Assembly: GCA_011390365.1 (NCBI GenBank)
Contig: JAABSM010000004.1
Span: 23,049-87,048 of the forward strand
Reading direction: 5' to 3'
Source: Gammaproteobacteria bacterium
GTDB taxonomy: Bacteria; Pseudomonadota; Gammaproteobacteria; Chromatiales; Chromatiaceae
DNA length: 64,000 nucleotides
The notes below the pieces were generated by a model that was not told the DNA's origin, ran no database searches, and worked only from the letters and a program-made list of their open reading frames with translations. The translations under genes were made by a program, and so were the position numbers. How positions within the stretch are numbered: the stretch's first letter is position 1; each line of letters opens with the position of its first letter. Shown piece after piece: positions 1 to 8,449 of this stretch.

Positions 1-1137
1 GACGAACCGCTGCTGACCGGCCAGCGCATCCTCGACTGTCTCTTCCCGGTGGCGCGGGGCGGCAAGGCGGCGATCCCCGGCGGCTTTGGCACCGGCAAGA
101 CGGTGATGCTGGAGACACTGGCCAAGTGGTGCAACGCCGACGTCATCGTCTACGTCGGCTGCGGCGAGCGGGGCAACGAACTGGCGGGCATGCTGGAGGA
201 ATTCACCCACCTGGAGGACCCGCGTACCGGCAGACTATTGGCGGAACGTACCGTGATCATCGCCAACACCTCCAACATGCCGGTGGCGGCGCGGGAGGCG
301 AGTATCTACACCGGCGTGACGGTGGCCGAATATTTTCGCGATCAGGGCCTGCATGTGGCGCTGATGGGCGACTCCACCAGCCGTTGGGCGGAGGCATTGC
401 GCGAGGTCTCGGGCCGCCTCGGCGAACTGCCCGGAGAGGGCGGCTACCCCGCCTATCTTTCCAGCCGTCTGGCGGACTTCTACGAACGGGCGGCGCTGGT
501 GCGCACCCTCAGCGGCCAGACCGGGTCGGTAACGCTGATGGGTGCGGTCAGCCCGCCCTCCGGCGATTTCTCGGAACCGGTCACCAGCCACACCCGGCGC
601 TACATCCGCTGCCTCTGGGCCTTGGACGCCAAACGCGCCCACGCCCGCTTCTATCCGGCCATCCACCCGCTGCAATCCTACAGCGTCGACGCCGACGGCC
701 TGGCCCACTGGTGGCACGCCGAAGGCTGCACCCGCTGGAAGGAGCTGCGCAGCCGTTTTTTGATCCTGCTAGAAGAGCAGGCGCGGCTGGAGCGCATGGC
801 GCGCATCATCGGCAAGGACGCCATGCCGGTTCGCCAGCGCTACACCCTGCTCTGCGCCGAACTGATCAACGAAGCCTTCCTGCGCCAATCGGCGTTTTCG
901 AAGATCGACCGCACCGCCTCCCCCGCCCGCCAGGCGGTGATGATGCGCCTCCTCGGCCAGTTCCTCGAACAATCGGAAAAGGCCATCGACCGCGGCGTAA
1001 CCCCCGAAACCATCCAGCAAACCCCCACCTTCCGCCGCCTCATGCGCATGAGCGAAGAGATCGGCGAAGGGGAGTGGGAGCGGTTTTCGGAGCTGAGCCG
1101 GGAGCTGGATCGAGCGCTTAACGCGCTCGAAGTTTGA
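1..1137 (+). CDS. V/A-type ATPase catalytic subunit A (5' partial)
   Basis: The reading frame is open from base 1, so the start lies outside the window; 378 codons are visible. It is the nucleotide-binding catalytic subunit of a vacuolar/archaeal-type rotary ATPase, acting on the cytoplasmic face of the membrane in ATP synthesis or ion pumping. The P-loop GGFGTGKT is visible near residue 30, followed by the subunit A blocks [30 protein letters not shown] and [13 protein letters not shown] helical C-terminal domain follows and ends ALNALEV. Subunits B and D, which often follow A, are not found downstream; repeats and a transposase fragment follow instead. Confidence in the family is high. Confidence 0.93.
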   Translation, partial: DEPLLTGQRILDCLFPVARGGKAAIPGGFGTGKTVMLETLAKWCNADVIVYVGCGERGNELAGMLEEFTHLEDPRTGRLLAERTVIIANTSNMPVAAREASIYTGVTVAEYFRDQGLHVALMGDSTSRWAEALREVSGRLGELPGEGGYPAYLSSRLADFYERAALVRTLSGQTGSVTLMGAVSPPSGDFSEPVTSHTRRYIRCLWALDAKRAHARFYPAIHPLQSYSVDADGLAHWWHAEGCTRWKELRSRFLILLEEQARLERMARIIGKDAMPVRQRYTLLCAELINEAFLRQSAFSKIDRTASPARQAVMMRLLGQFLEQSEKAIDRGVTPETIQQTPTFRRLMRMSEEIGEGEWERFSELSRELDRALNALEV

Positions 1138-1424
1138 AGGGGGAAGTTTGAAGGGTGAAAGGGGGGGTGGAAGAGATCGTGGTTATTGCGGGTCTGCTGG
1201 TTTGGCCGGGCCAGGAGATAGGAGTTAGAAGTTAGGGTGCTATTTATAAAGGGTAACCGAGTGTCGATCATGATCGCTTTGCAAAAAATTCAATACACGT
1301 CTGGTTCCCACGCTCCGCGTGGGACCCCATCTCGGGGCGCTTTGCGCCCCCGCGGAGCGTTGAATCCCACCCCAGCGCTGCTATAGCACGCGGAGCTTGG
1401 GAGCGGGATCAAGCCTCCCACACG

Positions 1425-1484
1425 GCGGAGCGCGCGGCTTGACGCGCCCGTGCCTGCATTGGCGCGTCAAGCCGCGCGCTCCGC
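1425..1484. repeat. Palindromic REP-like element, complete copy
   Basis: Two perfectly complementary 24-base arms (1425-1448 and 1461-1484) flank a 12-base loop. The left arm begins GCGGAGCGCGCGGCTTGACG. Degenerate or half copies lie at 2917-2966, 54309-54330 and 62311-62369, so this is a dispersed family. No transposase is next to it. Confidence 0.8.
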
Positions 1485-1668
1485 GGTATGTGAGAACCAA
1501 TAGCCATCCCCTCGGTGCTCTCTATGTACTCTGTGGTTCATTCCCTTCCAGGAAAGCGCCGGTAGCCTGAAGCCATATTTTGACTGAAGTCAAGCCGTGC
1601 CAGACATTCCGCAGGCACGCTAACGTCAGAAGGGCATCCTTCATACTCTTGTTGACACTCCGTGGTCC

Positions 1669-1718
1669 TGGGAGCGAGGGCTTCCAGCCCTCACGAGGGC
1701 AGGATGCCCTCGCTCCCA
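1669..1718. repeat. Hairpin repeat (GGGAGCGAGGGC family)
   Basis: The outer arms TGGGAGCGAGGGC (1669-1681) and its complement (1706-1718) enclose an inner palindromic stretch built on CCCTC/GAGGG. It lies in the intergenic repeat cluster and is not followed by a T-tract on either strand, so it is listed as a repeat rather than a terminator. Confidence 0.65.
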
Positions 1719-1930
1719 AAGGAAAGTGTAAACTGCAATGGAAGGGATATGAAGGATGCCGTCAGAAGCCTAATTTTTTGCTCCCGATCGTAGCGCGTTA
1801 TCGAGAATACACAATTTTCCAACGTTTCCCCGCACACCCTGGAAAAAAGCGGAACACACAACACAAAATCCGGTACGCTATGCGTAAGCAGGCTGATTGG
1901 TAACCACCACTTTTTAAAGGTAGAATACCG

Positions 1931-2251
1931 GTGAGCCATCGGTTCGGAGCAGCCAGTGAGAAAAACAAGCAACCGATCACGGTCGCGCAGGTCAACCACC
2001 TGCCAATCGTCGCCGATTTCGCCAAGCGCTTGGGCCTGGTGGAAACCAGCAACCGGATGGTACCCGTCGAAATGGAGGTCGAGCCGGGGATTATCGTCTT
2101 GGGCATGGTGCTCGATACCCTGTCTGGGCGGTCGCCACTGTACCCCCTGGAGAGCGCCTTCTCCGATGGTGATCGCAGCGTACTGTTTGGCCAAGACCTC
2201 GCCGCCAACTACTTCAGCGATGACAACGCGGGGCGGGCACGCAGTCGCTAA
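1931..2251 (+). pseudogene. Truncated IS1634-type transposase N-terminus (DUF4277-like)
   Basis: A 106-codon frame starting at GTG contains the segments HLPIVADFAKRLGLVE, VPVEMEVEPG and IVLGMVLDTLSGRSPLY, which match my memory of the N-terminal DUF4277-type domain of IS1634-family transposases. Those proteins are several hundred residues long. Here the similarity fades after FSDDNAGR and a stop follows, with no DDE catalytic region downstream before the next gene at 2316. It is a dead fragment left after decay or deletion of an insertion sequence. No clear terminal inverted repeats were seen. Confidence 0.7.
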
Positions 2252-2315
2252 TTTTTCTCTCACGAAGGTGCGGAATGTCCGCTGAAAATCCTGTAATCCT
2301 GTCTATTCTTCACCC

Positions 2316-2903
2316 ATGACCTTTACCACCATCGACCTGCCGCCCCCGATCCCTACCCACTGGTTGCTGGAGGTACTGCGCGAATATCCCGATGGCGCGG
2401 GGGAGTACGAGCTGCTCAAGCGGCTGCGCGCGGAAGAGGTGGAGGGCTACGGGGTGGCGCTGTTCAGCGATAGTCTAAGCCTGTTTCGTGGCCATTTCCG
2501 GCTGTTTCATGCCCTCTACCAGTTGCGGGAGGAGCTGGTGGCGGAGGAGCGGGCGATGCTGGAGATCTCGCCGCTGTGCATTCGTCTCGGCCCCTGGAAT
2601 CCCCGTGAGAGCCACGCCATCGATCAGCACGACCCGATGCGGGATTACTATCTCGACATCGCCAATCTGGAGACCAGCCGCGAGGCGGTGGAGGCGATGC
2701 TGGGGGCCTTCTGGAGCGGTTTTCACGCCCGTCAGCGACGGCTGGCGGCGCTGGATGTGCTGGGACTACAGGATCCGGTGGATGAGCAGGAGATTCGCGC
2801 CACCTATCGCCGCCTGGCGATGAAGCACCACCCGGATCGGGGCGGCGACGGTAGCCGCTTCAAGGAGATCAAGACCGCCATGGAGCTGCTGCGGCGGGCT
2901 TGA
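2316..2903 (+). CDS. DnaJ-related protein with C-terminal J domain
   Basis: This 195-residue protein has an N-terminal DnaJ-related domain typical of gammaproteobacteria (about residues 8-140) and a C-terminal J domain that keeps the HPD triad in AMKHHPDRGG near residue 170. J proteins stimulate the ATPase of Hsp70 chaperones through HPD; the N-terminal domain is of unknown function and may select clients. It stands alone between a transposase fragment and a repeat, about 8 kb from the dedicated Hsp70 operon. The ATG at 2316 is the first start in the frame that gives a family-like N-terminus. Confidence 0.85.
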   Translation: MTFTTIDLPPPIPTHWLLEVLREYPDGAGEYELLKRLRAEEVEGYGVALFSDSLSLFRGHFRLFHALYQLREELVAEERAMLEISPLCIRLGPWNPRESHAIDQHDPMRDYYLDIANLETSREAVEAMLGAFWSGFHARQRRLAALDVLGLQDPVDEQEIRATYRRLAMKHHPDRGGDGSRFKEIKTAMELLRRA

Positions 2904-2916
2904 CGGCTTCCGGGCG

Positions 2917-2966
2917 GCGGAGCGCGCGGCTTGACGCGCCCGTGCCTGCCTTCGCGCGTCGCGCCG
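2917..2966. repeat. Half-degenerate copy of the 24-base-arm palindrome
   Basis: The left arm and most of the loop are identical to the copy at 1425-1484, but the right arm has decayed to a GCGCGTCGCGCC-like stretch. It sits between the 3' ends of the convergent DnaJ-related and alcohol dehydrogenase genes. Confidence 0.7.
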
Positions 2967-2974
2967 ACCTTCCG

Positions 2975-4162
2975 CTACAGCCGCCGCCTTAGCAACTGCG
3001 CCAGCTCATCATCATCGAGCACCAGCGGGTTGGTCTTCATGCTGCCGCCGCGGCTATCAGCGACCACGCGCGGGATGTCGGATTCGCCCATGCCGTAGCG
3101 CCCGAGGCGGTCGATTTCCAGGCGCTCGACCCATTCCCGCAGGCGCGCTATCAGCGCGTCGCAGGCCGCTGCATCGGCGAGCGAGGCATCTTCCAGCAGC
3201 ATGCGCCCGACGCGGGCATATTTAGCCAGCGCCCGATTTTCCGGTTCACGGCGGCGCATGACCTGGATATTGATGTCGGTGGCCTCCGCCAGCAGGGTGC
3301 CGCAGACGACGCCGTGGGGAATGGGGAACTGGGCGCCAAGGGGGGAGGCGAGGCCATGCACCGAGCCGAGGCCGGTCTGGGCGAGGCAGATGCCGGAGAT
3401 GAGCGAGCCATAGGCGATGCGGGCGTGGCCGTTGGCGTCGCCACCCAGGGCGGCGAAAAAGCCGTCGCGGAAGGCCTCCATGCCGGACCAGGCGAGGGCT
3501 TCGGTCATGGGGTTGGCGCGGGAGGAGACGTAGGATTCCAGCAGCTGGGTAAGGGCGTCCATGCCCTGGGCCGCCATCAGTCGCCGCGGGCAGGATTCGA
3601 GTAGCGACGGATCGATCAGGGCGATCTGGGCCACCAGGTCGTCATGACGAAAGGATTTCTTGTAGCCTTGCGATCCTCGCTCCGAGAGCACCGCGTTCTT
3701 GGTCGCCTCGCTGCCGGTGCCGGCGGTGGTGGGCACGGCGATGAACGGGAGAGCGGGTCCCCGGTAGGGTATTCCGCGGCCTACCCCTTCGAGATGATCG
3801 AGTACCTGGGTCTCCACCGGTAGCAGGCCGGCAATGGCCTTGGCGGCGTCGAGCACGCTGCCGCCGCCGATCGCGGCGACCGCTTGCGGGCGCCAGGGGC
3901 GCAGTTCCGCCACCGCCTGGTCGACCAGGGCTGGCGAGGGTTCGTCGTCGACCTTTACTTGTCGCCACTCGATGGCCGCCTCGCGCAACCCCGCGCTGAG
4001 CTTGCCCCAGTGCTCGGTGGCAACAAACGATCTGGCGCCGGTCACAAGCACCAGGCGATGGCCGAAGCCGGCGGCGATTTCGGGTAATTCGGCGATGCGC
4101 CCGTTGCCAAAACGGATTCGCGGCAGGCGGGCGATATCAAAGGCGGTGAAGGGTTCCGTCAT
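2975..4162 (-). CDS. Iron-containing alcohol dehydrogenase family protein
   Basis: This 395-residue type III (Fe-dependent) alcohol dehydrogenase is predicted to oxidise an alcohol or reduce an aldehyde with NAD(P). The nucleotide-binding GGGSVLDAAKA is near residue 95 and PTTAGTGSEAT near 140. The metal-site region has GMDALTQLLESY near 195, and two histidines appear in HGLASPLGAQFPIPHG near 265-280. In FucO-type enzymes the metal-binding sequence reads DALTH; here the histidine is Q, as I recall for a subgroup of the family, so metal content and substrate are uncertain. ATG at 4162 is preferred over an upstream TTG because it lies just after the stop of the preceding gene. The substrate cannot be named. 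Confidence 0.88.
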   Translation of the reverse strand: MTEPFTAFDIARLPRIRFGNGRIAELPEIAAGFGHRLVLVTGARSFVATEHWGKLSAGLREAAIEWRQVKVDDEPSPALVDQAVAELRPWRPQAVAAIGGGSVLDAAKAIAGLLPVETQVLDHLEGVGRGIPYRGPALPFIAVPTTAGTGSEATKNAVLSERGSQGYKKSFRHDDLVAQIALIDPSLLESCPRRLMAAQGMDALTQLLESYVSSRANPMTEALAWSGMEAFRDGFFAALGGDANGHARIAYGSLISGICLAQTGLGSVHGLASPLGAQFPIPHGVVCGTLLAEATDINIQVMRRREPENRALAKYARVGRMLLEDASLADAAACDALIARLREWVERLEIDRLGRYGMGESDIPRVVADSRGGSMKTNPLVLDDDELAQLLRRRL

Positions 4163-4168
4163 GAGCAA

Positions 4169-4711
4169 TCAAACCGTTCCCGCGGGCGCGGTCTCGGCGG
4201 GATCCTCCACCACCTCGGCCTCGGGGTTGGGATGGCGTTCGGCGAGGCTGTTTGGCATGCGGTTGTGGGCGGCCTGGTGCAAGGCATCGGACTCCATGAT
4301 GATCAGCACCAGCACCGTCACCATCACCGGCAGAATGACACCGCCGCCGATGATGGCGTAGACCGCCACCTCCATCATGCCCAGATAGGTGTAGCCGACC
4401 CAGCCTAGGGCGCAAATCGTGAGCAGCGCACTTAGCATGATGATGAAGACCTTGCTGCGGCGGGCCGCCAACTGCCAGTGACACATCACGAACCAATCGT
4501 CGCTACCGCGGGAGCGCCTTGCCCGCCACAGGATATAAGCGAGGGTGAGAATGGAGACCAGCGGAACCAGCGCGATGGGTTGCCAGTAGGAGCGGACCAC
4601 GCCGAGCGAGGCGACGAACCACAGGATGTGGTTGCCGATCAGGTTGCTGAGGAAGATCTCGTGGGGAATCTTGGCCTTGCGGCTCTGTTCGGCGGGGATA
4701 TTGAAGCGCAT
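4169..4711 (-). CDS. Four-helix inner-membrane protein, unknown function
   Basis: This 180-residue protein has four predicted membrane segments, near residues 27-43, 46-62, 88-107 and 113-138, and a charged, Glu/Pro-rich soluble tail. The stop lies six bases before the alcohol dehydrogenase start, so the two genes are probably co-transcribed. I do not recognise the family. It lies downstream of ccoH but is separated from it by a mobile repeat, so an oxidase role is not implied. Confidence 0.65.
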   Translation of the reverse strand: MRFNIPAEQSRKAKIPHEIFLSNLIGNHILWFVASLGVVRSYWQPIALVPLVSILTLAYILWRARRSRGSDDWFVMCHWQLAARRSKVFIIMLSALLTICALGWVGYTYLGMMEVAVYAIIGGGVILPVMVTVLVLIIMESDALHQAAHNRMPNSLAERHPNPEAEVVEDPAETAPAGTV

Positions 4712-4777
4712 CGGGCGGACCTGTCATCAAGTAACGGATCCGCCGGATGATAACCGAAAACGTCGCGAAGTTGTAAT

Positions 4778-4878
4778 CCAGTGCAGCACCCGCCAAATAA
4801 GCAACAACAGTATTTATATAAAAATCAATACCCTATGCCCCACATTATTCTATAGTCACTTGGTGGGTGCTGCACTAG
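4778..4878. repeat. CTAG-flanked terminal-inverted-repeat element, copy 1
   Basis: This 101-base MITE-like element has ends that are near-perfect inverted repeats (CAGTGCAGCACCCGC on the left). The AT-rich interior holds TATTTATATAAA and CAATACCCTATGCCCC. The left terminal tetranucleotide is CCAG (a decayed CTAG) and the right is CTAG. The right CTAG supplies the TAG stop codon of ccoH on the minus strand. Other copies lie at 18403-18502 and 34986-35085. It encodes nothing. Confidence 0.88.
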
Positions 4879-5366
4879 TCCGGCCGCGCATTGGCGCGAT
4901 AGTCGTCATGGTATTCGTCGCCATTATGCTCCACGGTCACCAGCACGTCCCAGGCGCCGAGCAGGGGGAAGGTGACATCCGCCTTCCATCTGCCTTGTCC
5001 ATCGGCGACCATGGGCAGCTCGAAGTCGGCCTTGGCGTCGGCCGGGCGATAGGCGCGGAACATCACCTCTCCGACTTCCACCGGCTGGCCCTCCTGGTCC
5101 TTGACGGTGAAGGCGAATGGCGCGGGCTGGTTGACCACGATACGTCGCGGCGGCAGGATCTTCAACTTCCAGCCCGGGTGCCGGGCCTTCTTCTTGAGCA
5201 TGTTCTGCTCGTAATCCTGGCCCCTTTCGTAGTAGTCGTCCACCACCAGCCCGGGGCGATCGAAGGCCAGATAGAGCATCACCCCGTTGGCGATAACGAA
5301 AACCACTAGCAGCCCGAGCCAGGCACGGATCCAGGGGCTGCGCAGGGCGGATTGTTTCTGCGACAT
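4875..5366 (-). CDS. ccoH: FixH/CcoH-type cbb3 oxidase assembly protein
   Basis: This 163-residue membrane-anchored protein has one N-terminal transmembrane helix (about residues 14-34) and a periplasmic beta-rich FixH domain. The conserved DDYYERGQDYEQ follows the helix. FixH/CcoH assists maturation and stability of cbb3 cytochrome oxidase, often together with CcoG, I and S. Here it follows ccoG on the same strand after a terminator-like hairpin. ccoI and ccoS are not in the window. The TAG stop is part of the mobile repeat at 4778-4878, so insertion occurred exactly at the gene's 3' end without altering the protein. Confidence 0.85.
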   Translation of the reverse strand: MSQKQSALRSPWIRAWLGLLVVFVIANGVMLYLAFDRPGLVVDDYYERGQDYEQNMLKKKARHPGWKLKILPPRRIVVNQPAPFAFTVKDQEGQPVEVGEVMFRAYRPADAKADFELPMVADGQGRWKADVTFPLLGAWDVLVTVEHNGDEYHDDYRANARPD

Positions 5367-5409
5367 TTGTTTAAGCCTCGTCTATGGAAAATTCTGATGC
5401 AATGATGTG

Positions 5410-5440
5410 AAAAAAGGGGCGCCCTTGCGCGGGCGCCCCT
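5410..5440 (-). terminator. Rho-independent terminator after ccoG
   Basis: Read on the minus strand, a GC-only stem (GGGGCGCCC pairing with GGGCGCCCC) with a short loop is followed directly by a run of T residues. It begins about 30 bases after the ccoG stop and lies before ccoH, so ccoH may depend on read-through or its own promoter. Confidence 0.8.
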
Positions 5441-5467
5441 CGAATGGCCATGATACCAGTAAACGAA

Positions 5468-6892
5468 CTACTTGGGTCCGATGAAGACACTCTCCCGCTC
5501 GCTAACCAGGGTTTCACCCTCGTCATTAATCGCGGTCGCCGTGAAGGTGATCGGCATGTTTTCGCCTTCCAGATGCGCCTTGGGGACCTTGACGAAAACC
5601 GTTCGCGCACTGACCTGGCCATGGACCGCCTCGATCGGCTCTTCGGTTCCGGTCAGGATCAACCCTTTGGGTCCACTGGCGGTGATGGTGGTCGACAGAT
5701 CCTCGGTCATCTTGTTGAGGATCTTGATGGTGTACTTGTTCTGGATCGAGCCATCACTCTGCATCACATAGAGCGGCGCACGAGAGTGAAGTACCTTGAT
5801 CTCGATGGCATCAAGGGTACTGAGGCCATAGCCTATCCCCATCAGCGCCAGCAACAGGATCGCGCTGTAGACCCAGACCCGGGGGCGGGCGTACATCGGT
5901 CGATTCTCCATGCCATTGAGCTGATCCAGGGATTCATAACGTATCAGCCCAGTAGGAAGGCCGACCTTTAACATCACTGTATCACAGGCATCAATGCACA
6001 GGGCGCACATGATGCAGCCTTCCTGCTGACCGTGACGGATATCCACCCCGGTCGGACAAACGGCGACGCACTGGGCGCAATCGACGCAGTCGCCTTTACC
6101 CTCCTGCTTCTTGCCCTTGGCCATGCGACCGCGGGGCTCGCCGCGATGAAAGTCATAGGTGGGCACGGCGGTGGTCTTGTCGACCATCACGCCCTGAATG
6201 CGGGCGTAAGGGCATAACCAGAAGCAGGTCTGCTCGCGCAGAAACCCGGCCAGCACATAGGTGCCGGCGGTAAACATGGCGACGAATACCAGCGACGCGC
6301 CAGAGAGGGTAAGGGAGAAGATCGCCGCCCACAGGTCGAAGACATCCACGAACCAGGAGACGAACGCGACGCCAGTAAGAAACCCGATTACGATCCACAG
6401 AAAATGTTTGATGGCCTTGATGCGGATCTTGGTCGCATCCCAGGGGGCCTTTTCCAGCTTGCGGCGTTTCTGGGGATTGCCTTCCAGCCACTCCTCGATC
6501 CAGGTATAGACATCGGTCCACACCGTCTGGAAACAAAAAAAGCCGCAATAGACCCGCCCCGCCAGCGCCGTTCCCACCGCCAGCAGGATCGCGAAGAACA
6601 GCAGCAGCAACGACAGCATCCAGAAATCCTGGGGCAGAATGGTTACGCCGAAGATGTGAAACTGGCGATTGGGGATATCGAACAGTACCGCCTGACGATC
6701 CCCCCAACGCAGGAAGGGGCCGAGGAAAAACAACAACCACACGCTGTTGGCGATCCATTTGTAGGTGCGCCATCTGCCGGGAATACGCTTGGCGTGGATG
6801 GTTTCGTCGCCGGTGTTGATATGCCAGTGCTCGGCTTCGGCATAGAGATCGGCGATCGCCGCGTCCTGTTTGCTTTGCTGGGTGTCGCTCAA
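5468..6892 (-). CDS. ccoG: CcoG/RdxA-type polyferredoxin, cbb3 oxidase maturation
   Basis: This 474-residue membrane Fe-S protein is implicated in copper delivery (Cu(II) reduction) during cbb3 oxidase assembly. It has several membrane helices, a membrane-proximal CGFFCFQTVW motif, and two ferredoxin-type clusters (CVDCAQCVAVCPTG and CIMCALCIDACD near residues 260-300). A C-terminal Ig-like domain ends VFIGPK. The longer frame extends upstream without family similarity. TTG at 6892, eight bases after an AGGAG ribosome site, gives the expected N-terminus beginning SDTQQSKQ. It follows the oxidase operon after a terminator, with a possible TATACT -10 box (rc 7061-7066). Confidence 0.92.
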   Translation of the reverse strand: MSDTQQSKQDAAIADLYAEAEHWHINTGDETIHAKRIPGRWRTYKWIANSVWLLFFLGPFLRWGDRQAVLFDIPNRQFHIFGVTILPQDFWMLSLLLLFFAILLAVGTALAGRVYCGFFCFQTVWTDVYTWIEEWLEGNPQKRRKLEKAPWDATKIRIKAIKHFLWIVIGFLTGVAFVSWFVDVFDLWAAIFSLTLSGASLVFVAMFTAGTYVLAGFLREQTCFWLCPYARIQGVMVDKTTAVPTYDFHRGEPRGRMAKGKKQEGKGDCVDCAQCVAVCPTGVDIRHGQQEGCIMCALCIDACDTVMLKVGLPTGLIRYESLDQLNGMENRPMYARPRVWVYSAILLLALMGIGYGLSTLDAIEIKVLHSRAPLYVMQSDGSIQNKYTIKILNKMTEDLSTTITASGPKGLILTGTEEPIEAVHGQVSARTVFVKVPKAHLEGENMPITFTATAINDEGETLVSERESVFIGPK

Positions 6893-7138
6893 GGTGTTTA
6901 CTCCTGACAAGAGAGGACGTCTCCGCCACGGGACGGAAGGCGCTGAAGTGAGACTGCGGAAAACCGCCGCGGTTCCCGGCGGCGACTGCGCCATTGCGGG
7001 CAACGCGTACGATACGGCTGACGGGCCGCGCAACGGACCGTTCGCTGGGATGATGGGGAAAGTATAAAAAACCGTTGACTTTCGACCAATGCGATATCGC
7101 AATACTCCAAACGTCTTCCTGAATCAAGGCGACCGAAA

Positions 7139-7166
7139 CAAAAAAGGGGGGATAAAATCCCCCCTC
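7139..7166 (-). terminator. Rho-independent terminator of the ccoNOQP operon
   Basis: On the minus strand, GGGGGG and CCCCCC arms around ATTTTAT form a hairpin followed by a run of T. It starts about 30 bases after the small gene at 7198-7317 and closes the oxidase structural operon. Confidence 0.82.
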
Positions 7167-7197
7167 ATGCTTTCGGCTGTGCTGGTTACCGAAAGGG

Positions 7198-7317
7198 TCA
7201 CTTCTTTTTCTTGGCATCCTCATCCATCAGTTTCTTGATCTTGTACACCAAGAAACCCAGGACCGCGATGGATCCAATGACGGTGATGTAGGCGCCGATG
7301 GCAACTGCGTCGGTCAT
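7198..7317 (-). CDS. 39-residue single-helix membrane protein in cbb3 operon (CcoM-like candidate)
   Basis: This short gene has an excellent ribosome site (AAGGAGG, six bases before the ATG). The peptide starts MTDAVAIGAYITVIG and has one hydrophobic helix (about residues 6-25) and a lysine-rich cytoplasmic tail ending DEDAKKKK. It lies between ccoP and the operon terminator. Small one-helix subunits such as CcoM (37 residues in Pseudomonas stutzeri) stabilise cbb3 oxidase. Position, length and topology fit that role, but I cannot show sequence homology. Confidence 0.75.
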   Translation of the reverse strand: MTDAVAIGAYITVIGSIAVLGFLVYKIKKLMDEDAKKKK

Positions 7318-7395
7318 TTCATCCTCCTTACTATAGGATATGGCGGAGGCGGAGCGCCATGCCCCGCCGCTCGCCGTTAGGGATTGAACTCTCCC

Positions 7396-8247
7396 TTATT
7401 GACCACCGCCCAGCTTGTGGACATAAACGGCCAACTTCTTGATGTCATCCTCGGACAGACGATCACCGAACGCAGGCATCACCGCCTCGCGGGTCATCGG
7501 GTCGCTGGCATCATTGACACCATGCTTGATGGTGTACTTGACGCTATCGAGCTGGGTCTGCCCCTCTCCCGGCACGAAGCGATAGATGCTGTCGGTCAGG
7601 TTCGCCGAACCGAGGATCTTCATGCCCTTGCCGTCGGGACCGTGGCAGGCGACGCAGCCCTTGGTCATGTACAGCGGCTCGGAGGTCGGTTTGCCGGCGA
7701 TGATGGCTTTGGCCAGCTTGTCGATCTCGGGATCCGAGAGGATCTTGCCGTGCGCCGTCATCACGCCCTTGCGACCATTGGCGATACTCGTCTTGATGTC
7801 GGCGATGGCGCCGCCAAAGAGCCAGTCGTCATCGGCGATGACCGGGAAGCCCGGACCGCCCATGCCGCCGACGCCATGACAGGCGGCGCAATTGTCGCCG
7901 AACAGCACCTTGGAAGAGGCGACCACGTAGGAGGCGAGCCCTTCATCTTCCAAGATCTGCGCCGCGCTCATCTTCGCGATCTTGTCTTCATTCGGTGCAC
8001 GAATGGTCTCGATCTCGGCCATGCTCTCGTGATACTCCTTCATCTGCGTCCAACCGGCGAGACCCTTGGTCGACTCATTACCGATGGGGTACATCGGATA
8101 GATAAAGCCATAGATCACGAACCAGGCGATGGAGGCCCAGAAGGCGATCATCCACCAGCGCGGTGGTGGATTGGCCAGTTCGCGCAGGTTGTCGTCCCAA
8201 ACATGTCCGGTATTATTTTCACCCGGAAAAGGATTGTTATCCGCCAT
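7396..8247 (-). CDS. ccoP: cbb3 cytochrome c oxidase subunit III (dihaem cytochrome c)
   Basis: This 283-residue membrane-anchored dihaem cytochrome passes electrons from soluble or bc1-linked cytochromes to CcoO and CcoN. It has a soluble N-terminus (GHVWDDNLRELANPPPRWW), one transmembrane helix near residues 33-52, and two CxxCH haem sites (CAACH and CVACH) in tandem cytochrome c domains facing the periplasm. The start ATG overlaps the end of ccoQ by 11 bases, so translation is coupled. Confidence 0.95.
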   Translation of the reverse strand: MADNNPFPGENNTGHVWDDNLRELANPPPRWWMIAFWASIAWFVIYGFIYPMYPIGNESTKGLAGWTQMKEYHESMAEIETIRAPNEDKIAKMSAAQILEDEGLASYVVASSKVLFGDNCAACHGVGGMGGPGFPVIADDDWLFGGAIADIKTSIANGRKGVMTAHGKILSDPEIDKLAKAIIAGKPTSEPLYMTKGCVACHGPDGKGMKILGSANLTDSIYRFVPGEGQTQLDSVKYTIKHGVNDASDPMTREAVMPAFGDRLSEDDIKKLAVYVHKLGGGQ

Positions 8248-8449
8248 TTTTCTCTCCAGATTCTATCTTGTCGTCGTCCATCGGGATATATTTCTGCTGT
8301 TCCAGCTTATCCCGACTCTTTGGACGAAGAACGATGACATAGAGGCCTACCATGAGGAGGAAGATGACCACGGTGAGGATCGTGCCGACCCAGTCACTTG
8401 TAGTCATCGCCTCCCAGTCGGTATGGAAGTAGTCGATAAAACTATTCAC
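8237..8449 (-). CDS. ccoQ: cbb3 oxidase subunit CcoQ
   Basis: This 70-residue protein has one membrane helix (about residues 20-42) followed by [13 protein letters not shown], typical of CcoQ/FixQ, which stabilises the oxidase complex. The start is GTG at 8449, overlapping the ccoO stop by eight bases; longer versions of the frame run back into ccoO and are rejected. Order N-O-Q-P is standard. Confidence 0.9.
   Translation of the reverse strand: MNSFIDYFHTDWEAMTTSDWVGTILTVVIFLLMVGLYVIVLRPKSRDKLEQQKYIPMDDDKIESGEKNGG

Larger units (their letters stand above)
1138..1930. other. Repeat-rich intergenic stretch, no credible gene
   Basis: About 800 bases downstream of the ATPase gene carry stacked interspersed repeats. 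These include a GC-rich block near 1300-1410 with inverted copies of 'cacgctccgcgtggga'-like sequence, the long palindrome at 1425-1484 and the hairpin at 1669-1718. There is also a 'ctctatgtactctgtggttc' remnant near 1518-1540 that resembles other CACAGAG-type repeats in this window. Open frames here have repeat-like composition, and I do not call genes. Confidence 0.6.

Noticed and set aside
1580-1903. 107-codon frame in the repeat cluster
   Set aside because: It is built largely from hairpin repeat sequence and has no recognisable domain.
5468-7102. Full upstream extension of ccoG
   Set aside because: The extra 70 residues lack family similarity and cross the intergenic region; TTG at 6892 has a good ribosome site.
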